Shown here one piece after another: positions 24,153-35,853 of a stretch of 64,000 bases of DNA. Under the pieces are notes generated by a model. It saw nothing but the letters and a program-made list of their open reading frames with translations, did not search any database and had not been told where the DNA came from. Position 1 is the stretch's first letter, and the number at the start of each line of letters is the position of its first letter. Source of the DNA: Gonatopus flavifemur. Its lineage: Eukaryota; Arthropoda; Insecta; Hymenoptera; Dryinidae. Position numbers and translations under genes: made by a program. The DNA lies in contig JAFFJZ010000001.1 in NCBI GenBank assembly GCA_018340375.1, positions 40,540,001-40,604,000 of the forward strand, in the 5' to 3' direction.

Positions 24153-24770
24153 CCCAGGTGGGAATTAACAAATGGCCCAAGCTTGGCCCGATCTTGGCCC
24201 AATTATGACTTATATTGGGCCAGAATCCATAAGAAAAAATGGCCCAAGCTTGGTCAGAGCTTTTTAGAAAGATTTTTAGCAGGGATATCGGTACAACTCT
24301 GTAAAAATCACAAGCATGGAGATGTGGCATAGGTTCTCAAATAAACATTGGTTATACATTGGCCCAAATTGGTTCACCATGCTTGACAGTTTAATGTTTT
24401 GCCAAGCTTCAACCACTTGTTGTAATGAAATTCCCTACGAAACGTGGTATAGATTCTCAAATAACAAATGGCAAAGCTTAATGTTTTGCCAATCTTGAAC
24501 CACTTGTTGTATAAGCATTCCTTATGAAACATGGCGTGGGTTCTCAAATAACAAACGGTTTTATATTGGTTTGATATTGGTTCGCCATGTTTGGCAGCCC
24601 AATATTTTGCCAAGCTTGCACCAGTTGTCATATTGGCATTTCCTATGAAACCCGGCATGGTTCCTAGAATGAACAACGGTTGTATATTGGACCAATATTG
24701 GTCCGCGATGCTTGGCAGCCCAGTATTTTGCCAAGCATGGGCCAGTTGTCAATATTGGCATTTCCTACGC
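24153..24770. mobile_element. GGGCCCA/TTGGCCC-type element, copy 1
   Basis: It starts CCCAGGTGGG after TA. It contains repeated words TTGGCCCAA, TTTTGCCAAGC and CATATTGGCATTTCCTA. It is more than 90% alike by eye to 40498-40700 over CATATTGGCATTTCCTATGA. The right end is unresolved. Confidence 0.5.
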
Positions 24771-24962
24771 CATATGCATATGCATTTCATAAGCATATGC
24801 GAAACGGGATCGGATGTTTATGAAACGTATACAGAACGTATGGTTTGGACGACTTTCCAGCAAGCGGGTATCATACGCTCCAGAAAGAGGGAGTTGAAAC
24901 GTTTTTCGCTTCGTATACGTTTCCTTCTCGCTTTGTGTATACGCTTCATTTTCACCAGGGGT

Positions 24963-25227
24963 GAAACCTGATTTAGCTCTGATTCGTTGCGTATTACGGA
25001 GTGAATCAGGTTTAATTTCATTTTTCGCCCTGACCTCGCTCTGTTCTCAACCTGATCGTGCTTTCAACATTCCCATTCAACCTGATGTTGACCTTTTTTC
25101 GACTCGATTGAACTCTGGATCGTTGCGTATTACGGAGTTGATCAGGCTTCAAAAAGTATTATAATTTTTCAACTGGGGTGTTTTTTGATGCGTTTGTAAC
25201 TGTAGAATATAAATTGATCATTGACAG
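24963..25227. repeat. imperfect direct repeat with ATCAGGTT words
   Basis: CGTTGCGTATTACGGAGT occurs near 24985 and again near 25122, each followed by GAATCAGG or TGATCAGG. AACCTGAT words recur between them. Origin unclear. Confidence 0.5.
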
Positions 25228-25229
25228 TA

Positions 25230-25419
25230 CACAGAGAAATAATGACCAATACCAAGAAAATATATTCTTGAATATTTTCAAGAATATATATTCTTGAATG
25301 CAGCTCATATGGTGTGGAGCCAAGAGAAATTTTCTTGAATCAAGAAAATATTTTTGGAGAAATGAATTTCTTGCAACAAGAAAATATATTGTTGTTGATA
25401 GTAGTTATTCCTCTCTGTG
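25230..25419. mobile_element. CAC...GTG element, core word AAGAAAATATT, TA duplication
   Basis: Ends are CACAGAGAAATAATGACC and AGTTATTCCTCTCTGTG, flanked by TA (25228-25229, 25420-25421). The interior repeats TTCTTGAATATTTTCAAGAA-type words. Confidence 0.7.
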
Positions 25420-25421
25420 TA

Positions 25422-26027
25422 ATGAGAGTCCAGTAAATACCTTAGCAAATGGGAACAAATGATGCCAATTGAGTTGATTCGCGTCCGGAGTACCATAAAA
25501 GGTCTTAGAACACATCACCGCAAATATAGGTTTGTGTCGGAAAGGGTTGATTTGTATTTGAGGAATAAAAAATTTATGAAAGGTGCATTTTAATATCGCA
25601 AATATTCTCTGAGAGTGCCATGTGTGGAAAATAATCCTCAAAAGTGTAATAAAATATTATGAAATGCCGTATATATTATGATTGCATGTTGCGATCATAA
25701 GTATCTCATCCATCCATGTGGATCCATAATATTGCTGTAATAATTCATGATTACAGATGTTCAATGATCGAAAAAATTGATTGTGAAGAGTTATCGGTGC
25801 CATGCGGAATTTTATATTGACGGGAATTTTTATTTTAACAGCATTTTTTCCAATATTCCCACATCATATTCTGACAATATTTGAAACAGTCCCATTCAAA
25901 CATTCTAAGAAGGGGCGTAGAATATATTCGCACGGAATATGAATCTCCATAGAATATTTGAATATCCTCAACGTACACTTGAAGTCTGGTAGACAGTAAT
26001 ATACTTGTTCGATAAATCTAAATAGTA
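25422..26027. other. AT-rich sequence with GAATATTC words
   Basis: From about 25840 the sequence has AATATTC words like those at 23565; ends are not resolved. No gene. Confidence 0.35.
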
Positions 26028-26252
26028 CTGAACTTTCAGCGATGTTTCATGAAATTTCAAGAAACATTGCTGAAATTTTGTTTTGCATTACTCAGTGTTC
26101 TTCAACCGTTGTAAAATAGTAGAATATTCACGACCAAATTCACAGTGTTTCACTCAATCACTAAGGGGTTTAGGTTGAAGAACACTGAGTAATACAAAGC
26201 AAAATTTCAGCAATGTTTCTTGAAATTTCATGAAACATCGCTGAAAGTTCAG
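26028..26252. mobile_element. foldback element with CTGAACTTTCAGCG arms, TA duplication
   Basis: Left arm 26028-26112 and right arm 26170-26252 are inverted copies (CTGAACTTTCAGCGATGTTT). TA flanks both ends. Arms differ at only a few positions. Confidence 0.75.
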
Positions 26253-29174
26253 TAATATTCAGATTCAGCGATCAAATATAATACTATTTACCGAACCTCC
26301 AAATTGCTCTTCTCTGAGTGTATATTCTCAGAACATTCTCAAAACGTGCGTGTGCTACTTGGGGTACTTATCTTTTTTTCCGTGTACCCTCATCCTGTGA
26401 TGATGGTACCATTTCTTTAATCATTATTCAATTCACGAAACAGTTTATTACTTACAACTGTTACGAAGACGTAATATTTGGATAATTGAATTAGATAAGC
26501 GAAATATTCGAGACAGTTTATTGATATGTTAAGTGGGTTTGCATAATTATCGACTCAATGTTCGTTACGTGAAGAATATTGATACATTGCTCATATAGAG
26601 ACAAGGAGGGAAGAATAAAAAGATATCCACGTTGAGTAGTTGGTCGGAAAGGGTCTCTTGACAGCAGACGAGACGTACAGCATGAGACAATAAACGCTAC
26701 TAAGAGGAACGTATGTGTTAGCGTTCACTCTCTCACATATGTTTACGTCTGTTACATACCCTGCGTTCGGTTTAGTTTTATACCATACGTACCATTCGCC
26801 TCGATCTCATTTACTCGGAAGAGGATAGAGGGAATCCTTCACAATTTGGTCGCTGAAAAAACACCCGGTATATTATATATGCGTGTAACGCTCCGTTCCA
26901 TGCAAGAATATAGGGGAGTTATGGGTAGTGCATGGATAGCACGTGCGCACACATATTCTTTACACGCATAAATTTGTGGTGAACGTGTGCGAGGCACTCG
27001 GTAGTATTCGTGACTAAATGACATGCCGTGCGTGAGGTCAAGCCCAAAGAATGTTTCTTTCCTATTACTCATTCTAACTTGAGGGTGAAACGAAGACAGC
27101 CTGTCGAATCCTCGTGAAGAAATTCTGCTAAATTTTCAAAAAACTTGTACTCACCAGAATAAATTTTATATAACTCCATTGTTAAAATAACCCATCCTCG
27201 GCAATTCAGTTTCACATATGTATGTTTAGAGAAATGACGAATCATAACAAAAAAAAATAAATAATCGAAGTAATAACATCTCATGTTTCTTCCAGTCAAT
27301 CACCTTCACCTGAATTGTAAGATTGTGAAGTTCTACAGGCAAGGTCATGATATCTTTCGCATCTTGTAATCAGATCGCAACGGTTGGTACATTTTAATAG
27401 GAACATACAATGTGACTCATCTCGTGTAAGAACCAGTAGGGATCATATGGAAAAATGAATTTTCATGTACATGAAGTCTGGTTTGCGTATGATCATCGTC
27501 CAGCTTCCTCGCGATCTCTGTACAACGGCATGTAATTTATACGAGATTAGATCTCGAAATATAATTTCACAGGTTTCTTACCGAGAATTATAATCTCTTA
27601 TTGTCCATGATATTGGAATATAATGGATTTGGTTGAGGGAAAAATGTGAAACAAAAACGCGCTGTATTCCAAGCAAATACACTGCCACGAACAACGCGGA
27701 AGAATTCGAAATGCGCGTAGGCTTGATTTTTTGCTGAAATCAACAATTGTCGAGGACTACTGTAATAGTCGTGTGCAGAAAGTGATTTGCCATCGGTAGA
27801 CATCATAGGAATCTCGGTAGTAGGGTGCGGCGCTCCGTTTCGCCGTTTCTATTCCACGACTATTTTATACCGATTACTCGCGTTTAAATTGTGCAGCCAT
27901 TTATTTCTTTGCCGACACTCCGGTGCGAGCCAACAGGAAGAAATTTTCATCGTCGTCATTGCACAAGATTTTTCATTCTCCGCGCACCGCAACATCATCC
28001 GTTTCGAATTTCCTTCTACCTCGAATGCACTAATTACAAACGCATGCCTTGTACTACCTACGACAATATACCATTTATAAATTCTTAAGGAACCGAATGG
28101 AATTGAGCTGTTGTAAGAAAGCAAAGGAGAGGAATTATACGGATGATTTATAAAATTATAAAGGAAATGATGTATTCAAAAATAAAAAGCATCAATGAAT
28201 TTTTCAAGTTCTTTGGATTTTATACAGCGCATATTCCAAGGAAAATCTAGAATTAACCAAAACACTGAATACCCAGGATTTAGAACAGACAAAAAACCCC
28301 GAGTGGAGAAATTGTCAAAATTATATATAATTTCTATATAATTCTATACAGTTTGTATATAAATTTTATTGAAGATTTTCAATTATACTAACCGTTCATA
28401 AGTTTTAGAAGCAACCGTTTTCTTGTAGAACTAACTTTTTGATCACAACTGACCCTTAAAATATGCCCTGATTTTACAGTAAAGTATGCAACATTCGAAA
28501 ATTTGATAAAATTTCTACACAGTTTCTATAGAACTTTTGATGAATATTTTCATTTCTTGAACTTGAATGGAATAAGAATACTTTTCAAATTACACATCGT
28601 TGGTGTAACTTTGATACTGATTTCAATGCATCATCGTTGAACAATCATAAATTCGCAACATTCGCGAAAGTATGTGATTATTCTTTTTGTGTTCATACAT
28701 GGGAACAAATATTTCTATGTACGTCTGTTTAACATACAACAGATGCCTACCTGATCACACAGTAGTCTTGCTTTTTCATCTTCCCATCACATTTCTTTTC
28801 AGTTTTATTTTCATTCTCCATCCTTTTTTATGTCCGCCACGTTTACTCGCTAGTTCATCTTCTTTAGTATGCACTCACTCGGTCCATTCATCGAATAAAC
28901 ACGATTCCAACTTGAAGCAAGATATTCTGTGATGTATAATGGACGTATATAGACACAAAGAAGAAAGAACGTCCTACGCTTGAAAAGCCACAGTACTTCT
29001 ATAATCTTAGGAATTCATGTAACATATATTGAGTGGAAAGAAATATCAATTTTAAGCATCATTGATTTTTTTTCAACAACAAATAATATCTTGCTCTCTT
29101 GCAGGAAGGATTCTCTTTCAGTTTTGAAATGAATAGAACACAGATTACGAATTGAAAACAAAATCGAAATGCTT
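26253..29174. other. mixed unique sequence, no gene supported
   Basis: 26.6-27.1 kb and 27.6-28.1 kb are less AT-rich. On the minus strand GGTATAAAATAG near 27862-27872 lies about 55 bp before ATGATG at 27806. That could be a promoter and start, but the frame has no domain and no clear donor. A TATATAAATT-type fragment lies at about 28295-28380. Confidence 0.3.
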
Positions 29175-29395
29175 CACTGTGAGAATTATGGGGAGTTTTT
29201 CCTCGTTCCAGGGGTTGGTGGATTTTATCTCATCATCATTATTCTTTTGTTTTATTTTTTTCATCAAGAATAGGGGATTTTTTCTGCTTTTTGGGTGTTG
29301 ACTTTCCCAAAAAGGAAACAAAAACTCCGTTAAATCACAAAGAAAGTTCGCTACCACCATTTTTAGGGGGAAAATCACAATTATTTTTTTCAATG
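29175..29395 (+). mobile_element. CAC...GTG-type element, core GAGGAAA/CCACCA, TT duplication
   Basis: Ends are CACTGTGAGAATTATGG and TATTTTTTTCAATG (terminal GTG eroded to ATG), flanked by TT. The core has TTTTTGGGTGTTG and CTACCACCATTTTTAG, shared with 51757-52016 and others. Confidence 0.6.
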
Positions 29396-29643
29396 TTTAT
29401 GTATGTTTGCAAACTTCAATAACCCTGTTGAATAGCTATTTTGGTTCCTGAGGTTTGGTTACTAATTCGAAGGATAAATATAATGTGCTGAATACGAAAA
29501 GCATGCCAGATTTCTTGAATTAGGTTTTTTTGTGATCTTTTATACACAAAATTCATCAATAATGTAGACTATATATAGAAATTATATATACACAATTATA
29601 AAAATCGAATCAATCCAAGAAATAAGTCATTTCTTCGTTTTTA
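29396..29643. other. AT-rich spacer before the mariner element
   Basis: No feature seen. It ends with TA at 29642-29643, the target duplication of the mariner. Confidence 0.5.
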
Positions 29644-30916
29644 TTAGGTGTGCAAGTTGGAACCCGGCTTTTTTTTGTTAAATTCAATTTTATTAAAAAA
29701 ATACTTCTTTCAAGAATTATCAATTAAAATATTCGCCTTTATTATCTACAGTCTTTTGCCATTTATCGGGTAGTCGATAAATGTCTTCACGATAGAAACT
29801 GAGTGGTTTCGAAACAAAATAGTTATTCAGCCATTTCCGGATATCTTTGATATTCATGAAGTGCTGCTGCTTCAAATTGACCTAAATAAGTGATAATCAG
29901 AAGCAGCTGAGTCTGGTGAATATGCCGCATGAGGTACAACTTCCCAGCCTAAATTGAAGATGAGTTCCTGGGTTAGTTTTGCTGTATGTGGACGTGCATT
30001 ATCATGCAGCGACATCACTTTTCGCCTTCCTTGCCCCGTAAATGGTCTTTTTTCCTCCAGAGCGTCATTTACTTTGATCAGCTGTGCCCGGTAACGCTCA
30101 GCTGTAATAGTTTGGCCAGGTTCGAGAAGCTCGTAGTGAATGATTCCTTTCCAATTCCACCAGACACAGAGTAAAACTTTCTTTGCATGAATATTCGGTT
30201 TTTCAACTGATGTAGATGGCTGGCCCGGATCAACCCATGCTTTTCTACGTTCAGGATTGTCGTACAAAATCCATTTTTCATCACTCGTGATGATTTTATG
30301 CAGAAAATTCTTCTTCTTCAACCGAGATAGCAAATTCATGCAAATGGCAACTCTTTGTCTTTTATTTTCTTCCGTCAGTTTATGAGGAACCCATTTCTCT
30401 TCCTTCTGTATTTTTCCCAATGCATGCAATCGAAGTGAAATTGCTTGACGAGTAACTCTTAACTGTTCTGCGAGCTCTTCTTGAGTTTGACATGGATTTT
30501 CATTCGGTAAAACTTCAAGTTCTTCATCCTCAAATTCTTTGATTGCACCTGGACGTGGATCGTCCTCAAGACTGAAATTTCCATGACGAAATCTTGTAAA
30601 CCACTTTTTCACTGTTGAATGGCTCACAGAATGTTGACCCAATGTCGTATGAATCAATTCCATAGCTTGAGCAGCATTTTTATTCATTTGAAAACAGAAT
30701 AGAATACAATGGCGTGAATGTTGCTTACCGAAATCCATCTCATAAAATTGATACACAGATTCTCATGATTCTCATGAAATTACTACTCGACAATGACTGA
30801 TATGACAACTGTAATGTCCACGCTACATATATTCAAAATGACGGACGGATTGGATGCGTTCAAATATTTTGTTTCATGCAACCAACTTAAAGCCGAGTTT
30901 CAACTTGCACACCTAA
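29644..30916 (-). mobile_element. mariner element, 1273 bp, TA duplication
   Basis: The 27-bp terminal inverted repeats (TTAGGTGTGCAAGTTGAAAC and on to CGGCTT) at 29644-29670 and 30890-30916 differ at two positions. TA flanks both sides (29642-29643, 30917-30918). Length and organisation are those of a full-size mariner with one transposase gene on the minus strand. Sub-family not assigned. Confidence 0.95.
29720..30738 (-). pseudogene. mariner transposase, one frameshift near the C-terminus
   Basis: The frame is open from ATG at 30738 to TGA at 29874-29872; an upstream in-frame start at 30756 exists, but MDFGKQHSRHCILF is the usual mariner beginning. Positions below count from 30756. The N-terminal half has paired helix-turn-helix regions (VSHSTVKKWFTRFRHGNFS, then VTRQAISLRLHALG) and WVPHKL at 122-127. 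The catalytic triad is D159 (TSDEKW), D252 (HDNARPHTA) and D287 (SDYHLF), spaced D,D34D. After YHLFRSI the frame is lost by a single-base indel near 29870. The remaining C-terminus continues in another frame to TGA at 29722-29720 (RLPDKWQKTVDNKGEYFN). The usual SPDLAPSDYHLF motif reads SPDSAASDYHLF. The copy is recent but probably inactive. Sequencing error at the indel cannot be excluded. Confidence 0.9.
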
Positions 30917-30918
30917 TA

Positions 30919-32083
30919 ACACAGCGAAACCACTCCGAATCAGTTCCCAAACCTCAGGATACATACAAAACATTTTTTTTATTGTCTTGTGTTACGTGAA
31001 ATCATTCCAAAAGTTCAATGAGAGAGAATATTATTTGACTGAATTGTATTGGAAGTCTACAGGAGTCTTGAATGGGTGTAACCCTTTCAAATATCCATTA
31101 GAACGTTGAGTGCTGTTTCGAGTGGTTGCCTCTATTCATTATAAAGTTTCTCTAGACAGTCGCTCAGGGACTGAACTAAAATGAGATGGGGATTCAAAAT
31201 GGTATTTAAAAAAATGTGAAAAGCTCAGAGAAAGGGCCTATGTTTGATGCTTTTCATGTGTCGAAGTTCCCAACATTATTTGTTGAATTACCTTTCCACT
31301 CAGTCAGACATTTCTCACTTTCATACACTTTTCATACAACTTCTCACGTTTCTGTGCATTTCTAATTCAGATTAGAATTCAATTACATAAATGAGATTTC
31401 ACGTACATAAAAAGTGTATTACACATTTCCAATTCCTTCATGATGCTCAATTATATTAGGTTTAAATAACCGATGAGAGAAAGTTTGACTGAAATTGGAT
31501 ACAAGAAGAATGAAACCTGGCTTTGAAGGATCTGTATTTCGAAAAGATACAGAAAATTAGATGAAACCTCAATGAAATACTAGAAAAATTTAATAAAAAA
31601 TTCAAATAAAGACAGGAATATTTTTGAAAATTGATAACAATTCCATAAAGGGAAACTTCAACAAAAATGAAATCAATCACAAAATCATTGCTCTGTAAAT
31701 TTGGAATAGTCAAATCTGATTGTTGCAATAAAATGTCGACCAATCTAAAATAGTGCATATACAATGCGGAATCAGTGAAGATCAATTGATTCTGACAATG
31801 AAACGTCATTGATTGAATCGATGAGAACACTAAAAAAAAGGATTTCAAATTTATTTCAATCAAATCAGGTTTGTTAACTTTTAACGAATCTTAATCGACC
31901 CAAAGATGGTTTGTTGAATAATTAATAAACCTTCTTTGTCACAAACAAACTCTCCTCTCAATAAAGTGATTTTGTCGACACAATCAATCACTATTCACTG
32001 ATCATGCAATTGAATCAATCATTAACCACAAAAATAGTCAGATTTCCTTGATGCAAATTCAAGGAATACGAATAACCTACACA
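30919..32083. other. AT-rich sequence, nothing recognised
   Basis: The open frame at 31863-31462 on the minus strand is rich in Phe, Ser and Leu, as expected of chance frames in AT-rich DNA. Confidence 0.4.
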
Positions 32084-32329
32084 CACTGAAAACTCAATTT
32101 CTTGGACTGAAAGAAACTTTTCTTTGCCCTCATCCTAATAAATCTTTTGTTCAATGGAAAAAAATTCAGTTGAAAGAGAAATATAATCCTTCTCGAATTC
32201 GAAAAATGTCATTTCAATTCAATGAAAAATTTTCCCATTGGAATGAATTATTTTTCCCATCGGAAACAAGATTCATTAGAATGAGGGCAAAGAAATTTTC
32301 TTCAAGTTCAAGAAATTGAGTTCTCAGTG
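32084..32329. mobile_element. foldback element, second copy of the 22389 family, CA duplication
   Basis: Ends are CACTGAAAACTCAATTTC and GAAATTGAGTTCTCAGTG, with CA on both sides (32082-32083, 32330-32331). Arms include GAAACTTTTCTTTGCCCTCA and its inverse. Confidence 0.75.
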
Positions 32330-32331
32330 CA

Positions 32332-33207
32332 GCAAAAAATATTCCATATATCTATAAAGTATGTATATCATATCATCCACATGATGATTAAATGCATCAG
32401 ATATACGATACAGTTTGGGCACTCTGCGTTCATGGAAAAAATGTAATACACGTTCAAGAATGAAACTCGCACAAAGCTTGAAATGTTCAACGTTTGAATT
32501 CGCAATTACTTTACTTTTAGTCTGAAAAAGCCACGATCGCGTTTAATAATAACGGTATTATTGTTGAATTCCGATTCAAAGAACACCGCTTATGGTTTTT
32601 GTTAAAGACCGGAAATGGATTTGTATGTGTGCATTCATTGAAGCAATCAGCGCTACAGCTGCAACCCATCGCCAATGGGTTTTTTATAATGGTATATGTG
32701 ATTTCGTTGACACATCTCAGTGTATTCATAAACATTGGCAGTGTAGGCAAACGTGTGCATGACACGCGATACTATTATCAGCACAACACAGAACGTTGCT
32801 CCAAGTTACCCACGTCATTGACCTTGCCCACCAGCGATGCAAAAATACCAAATGTAATTGTAAAGCAATGCGAAATTCACGTATTCTCGAACTTTGTATG
32901 GAATCCGCCGACCAAATGTGTACTCTATGTCGTTGAATTCGTATGAATTAACCAGCGATGCAGATATTAACGGTTCTTACATGAGTTTTATATCCAAATT
33001 TGCATGTACAGGATTTGTGACTTGTTATTGATGAACTTTCAAAAAAATTATGGCCGTGGTGGGATTATATCTGAATCGAAAGATTACAATGCAGGAAAAA
33101 ATGGACAAAAAGCTGTGACCAACAAAATTAAAACCATACAAATTATTCGATATTGCCATGATATACATGTTATTTACTCATGAATATTGGACCTCTGTGC
33201 GATAGCA
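32332..33207. other. unique sequence, no gene supported
   Basis: I see overlapping open frames on both strands at 32517-32946 but no splice or domain support. Confidence 0.35.
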
Positions 33208-33414
33208 CACTGAGAGAAAAAAAATCTTCAACCAAGAAAATATTGGATTGATCGAGTCCAATGCGATATTTTCTTGATCCAAGAAAACTTTCTTCTTAAT
33301 GTGAAGAAAATTTTCTTACCCCAAGTAAACATCTTCTTCAGGTAAGAAAAATTAATATATTCTTAGCACAAGAAAATATGTTCTCATAATTAGGCCAATT
33401 TTTTTCTCAGCGTG
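33208..33414. mobile_element. CAC...GTG element, core word AAGAAAATATT, CA duplication
   Basis: Ends are CACTGAGAGAAAAAAAATC and TTTTTTTCTCAGCGTG, flanked by CA. The interior repeats CCAAGAAAATATT, TTTTCTTGATCC and TTCTTACC words. Same core as 25230-25419. Confidence 0.7.
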
Positions 33415-33461
33415 CATACTGTTTCAAGAAATTCAGAGACAAATTTGTTTTTTTTTTAATT

Positions 33462-33579
33462 CAAGGACTGTAACGTTATTCACTTTCGTTACTCAGATAT
33501 AAAATATATATATTGTACACGAATTATATATATCTTATATATAATTAGTATTGAAAGTGAATAACGTTACACTCCCTGA
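33462..33579. repeat. foldback element with TAACGTTATTCACTTTC arms
   Basis: GTAACGTTATTCACTTTC on the left recurs inverted on the right around a TATATA centre. Similar in plan to 10971-11115. Confidence 0.65.
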
Positions 33580-34246
33580 TTTGATCGCCAAAGTGTGATT
33601 GATCCATAAATCTAGGAATTTGAACAATCTAAAATAGATAGAAAAAGAAATTTGGGAGAAGAACAACTTCCTTTCACTGATATAATCAACTGAGAGAACG
33701 TGTTTTATGTTTGTTTTGAAGATAAAATCAAAAGTTTCTTAAGAGTGAAAAATTCATAGAATCCTTATACATTTTTCCACCTGCATAAACAGAATTACGC
33801 AACCCTAGCACGACTCATTGGCTCATCTGACTCATGTAACAAGCATTTAATCCAATGCACTTCATTCCCAATCGGTGTATATACATATTTACTTTTTATT
33901 ATAACTTGACACCACCTTCCCTCGGCATTCATTTGAAATTTCACAAATCAAGCAATTCTGTCACTGATTTCGTTACTGTCAATTGAGTCATCGTATGTTC
34001 CAATTGATTTGCTTTTTCATTGCATATTCATGAATTTGATGGAAAATATAATAGTCACAGGAATTTTTATTCAATTCCAATACAACAGCATTCAACGATC
34101 GAACGAGAGTAATTTCTACATAAATTACATGGGAAAAATCACATTTGAGAGTTTATTCAAATTTCGGTACTCATTTATGAAATTTAAACACAATTTTATG
34201 GGGGAAAAAGTGTACAAAATGATCTCAACTTGATTTGCGGTATTCC
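33580..34246. other. AT-rich sequence, nothing recognised
   Basis: No element ends and no coding signal. Confidence 0.4.
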
Positions 34247-34393
34247 TTAGCAGGAATGAAAAAATTTTCAAAATTATATATAAATTATGTGGATGATATA
34301 TATTATATATAAACTATATAAAATTTATATAAAAACTATATTGAATTTACATATAGATTATATGAAATTTTGAAAAATTTTCTACTCGGCTAA
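34247..34393. mobile_element. TATATAAATT-type element
   Basis: TTAGCAGGAATGAAAAAAT and, inverted, TTAGCCGAGTAGAAAATT flank ATATAAATTATATA words. Confidence 0.5.
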
Positions 34394-34747
34394 TGGCTAT
34401 CACTTGGAGAGATATTCGTTTCTGTACGGAATCAAATCAATAACACAGGCTAATTTTTTACTCTTTTACCATTTGTGAACACAGGGTTTGATTTTGAAAC
34501 AGACAATTGTCCAGTCAATGTATTTTAGAAATGTATTTCATTAAATATATTCAAAAAATGAAATGGATGATGGATGATCTTTGTGGAAAAAAAAATTGGA
34601 AGTTTTCTTACCAAACATTTTTGAGTAAATTCACAATCACTTTTGGTAAAATCCCAAGAAATATTTGTCAATTGACAAATATTCTTTGGAAAGTCACAAA
34701 AATTATTTGGAAATATCTGGATTCCCAGATAATCTGGAAATTACACA
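34394..34747. repeat. fragment with AATATTTGTCAATTGACAAA palindrome
   Basis: A perfect short palindrome near 34659-34685 sits among GGAAAAT/ATTTTGG-like words; probably an eroded element. A weak open frame overlaps it. Confidence 0.35.
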
Positions 34748-34900
34748 CACACAAATGAAATAGCTGTGGCAGCTACTCGCTGTTTTAGTACTCTTTTTTC
34801 ACTGCTATAGCTAATTATTAGCTGCTACAGTAGAAAATCGTAGCTATGACTGCGCAGGTTTTATGGTTGATATTTAGATAGCCGAATAATTTAGCTATGA

Positions 34901-35836
34901 AAGAGTGACCGCAAAAAAAGAGTATTTTTCCGCCTATTTTCTGGGACCGCGGGTTTCAGGTTAGAATGCATTCTAAAACATACTCCACGTTGATCATTTA
35001 CGAGAGTATACAACAACAACAATTCCCTGTTGAGCACACGAAGAAAAATGCAGCTCGAAAGGATAGTAATCTTTAATAGAAAATTGGAAAATATTTCTTA
35101 AAATCTGAGAATATTTCTTAAAATCTAAGAATTTTTCTTGAGTTCGTAATAAACATAAAACGGTTCAGATTTCTCTTGAATATTGCTCGAAAAACAATGA
35201 GAAATTATCAATACTTAACAAGTCATAAAAACAAATATGAAGTTTCCAAAAGTCGCGCATGAAGTTTTACAAAGTAAATAACAAAATTTTGGAATCTTAT
35301 TTTCAAATTACAGAGTTTCACTATTCACTTTGTGAAATTTCATTCGCGACTTTTGGAAACTTCATATTTGTTTTTATGATTTTGTTGAGTATTGATAATT
35401 TCTCATTGTTTTTCGAGCAATATTCAAGAGAAATCTGAACCGTTTTATGTTTATTACGAACTTAAGAAAAATTCTTAGATTTTAAGAAATATTCTCAGAT
35501 TTTAAGAAATATTCTCCAATTTTCTATCAAAGATTACAATCCTTTCGAGCTGCATTGTTCTCCGCGCATAACGCTGGTTTTACAAGTAAAGTAGTATCAA
35601 ATTTTGATCAAGATTTCACAGAAATCAATAAACCTCGATGGGTTTTTCTATAGAAAAGAATCCATTTTGTCAAGAATCTATCGTTTCCATCGATTTCCTC
35701 ATCTCCAAAATTAATGTTATACTCACCGGGAAATGGTATTCCCTTGCGAAGGAACGACATGAGGTATTTTTCAGAATGCAATTCAATCCGAAACTCGCGG
35801 TCCCAAAAAAACAGGCGGATTTTGTGGTCACTCTTT
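34901..35836. mobile_element. GTGACC...GGTCAC element nested in the TAGCT element
   Basis: AAAGAGTGACCGCAAAA on the left recurs inverted as AAAGAGTGACCACAAAA on the right. The inverted similarity extends about 65 bp (CCGCCTATTTTCTGGGACCG against CCGCCTGTTTTTTTGGGACC). The unit itself contains the foldback at 35037-35566. Exact ends are uncertain. Confidence 0.55.
35037..35566. mobile_element. 530-bp near-perfect foldback element, CA duplication
   Basis: Ends are CACGAAGAAAAATGCAGC and GCTGCATTGTTCTCCGCG, with CA on both sides. Arms of about 240 bp (35037-35280 and 35325-35566) differ at few positions; the spacer is about 45 bp. The arms contain GTTTCCAAAAGTCGCG and GAATATTGCTCGAAAAACAA. Confidence 0.85.
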
Positions 35837-35853
35837 CAGCTGTGGCAGCTGGA

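Larger units (their letters stand above)
23854..24960. mobile_element. CCCTGG...CCAGGG element of 1.1 kb, GT duplication
   Basis: Ends are CCCTGGTGAAAATGGG and, inverted, CATTTTCACCAGGG, with GT on both sides (23852-23853, 24961-24962). The sub-terminal zones carry GTATACGC/GCGTATGC words. The middle holds a tRNA-like sequence and GGGCCCA-type DNA. Confidence 0.6.

Noticed and set aside
24591..24971. 126-codon frame on the plus strand
   Set aside because: Falls entirely in GGGCCCA-type and CCCTGG element repeats; the frame results from repeated words such as TTTTGCCAAGC.
27588..28124. Promoter plus first exon on the minus strand
   Set aside because: A TATAAAA-like box and ATGATG exist, but there is no donor of good quality and no recognisable peptide; kept only as a remark in the block description.
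31462..31863. 133-codon frame on the minus strand
   Set aside because: Phe/Ser/Leu-rich product typical of chance frames in AT-rich DNA, no ribosomal, splice or domain evidence.
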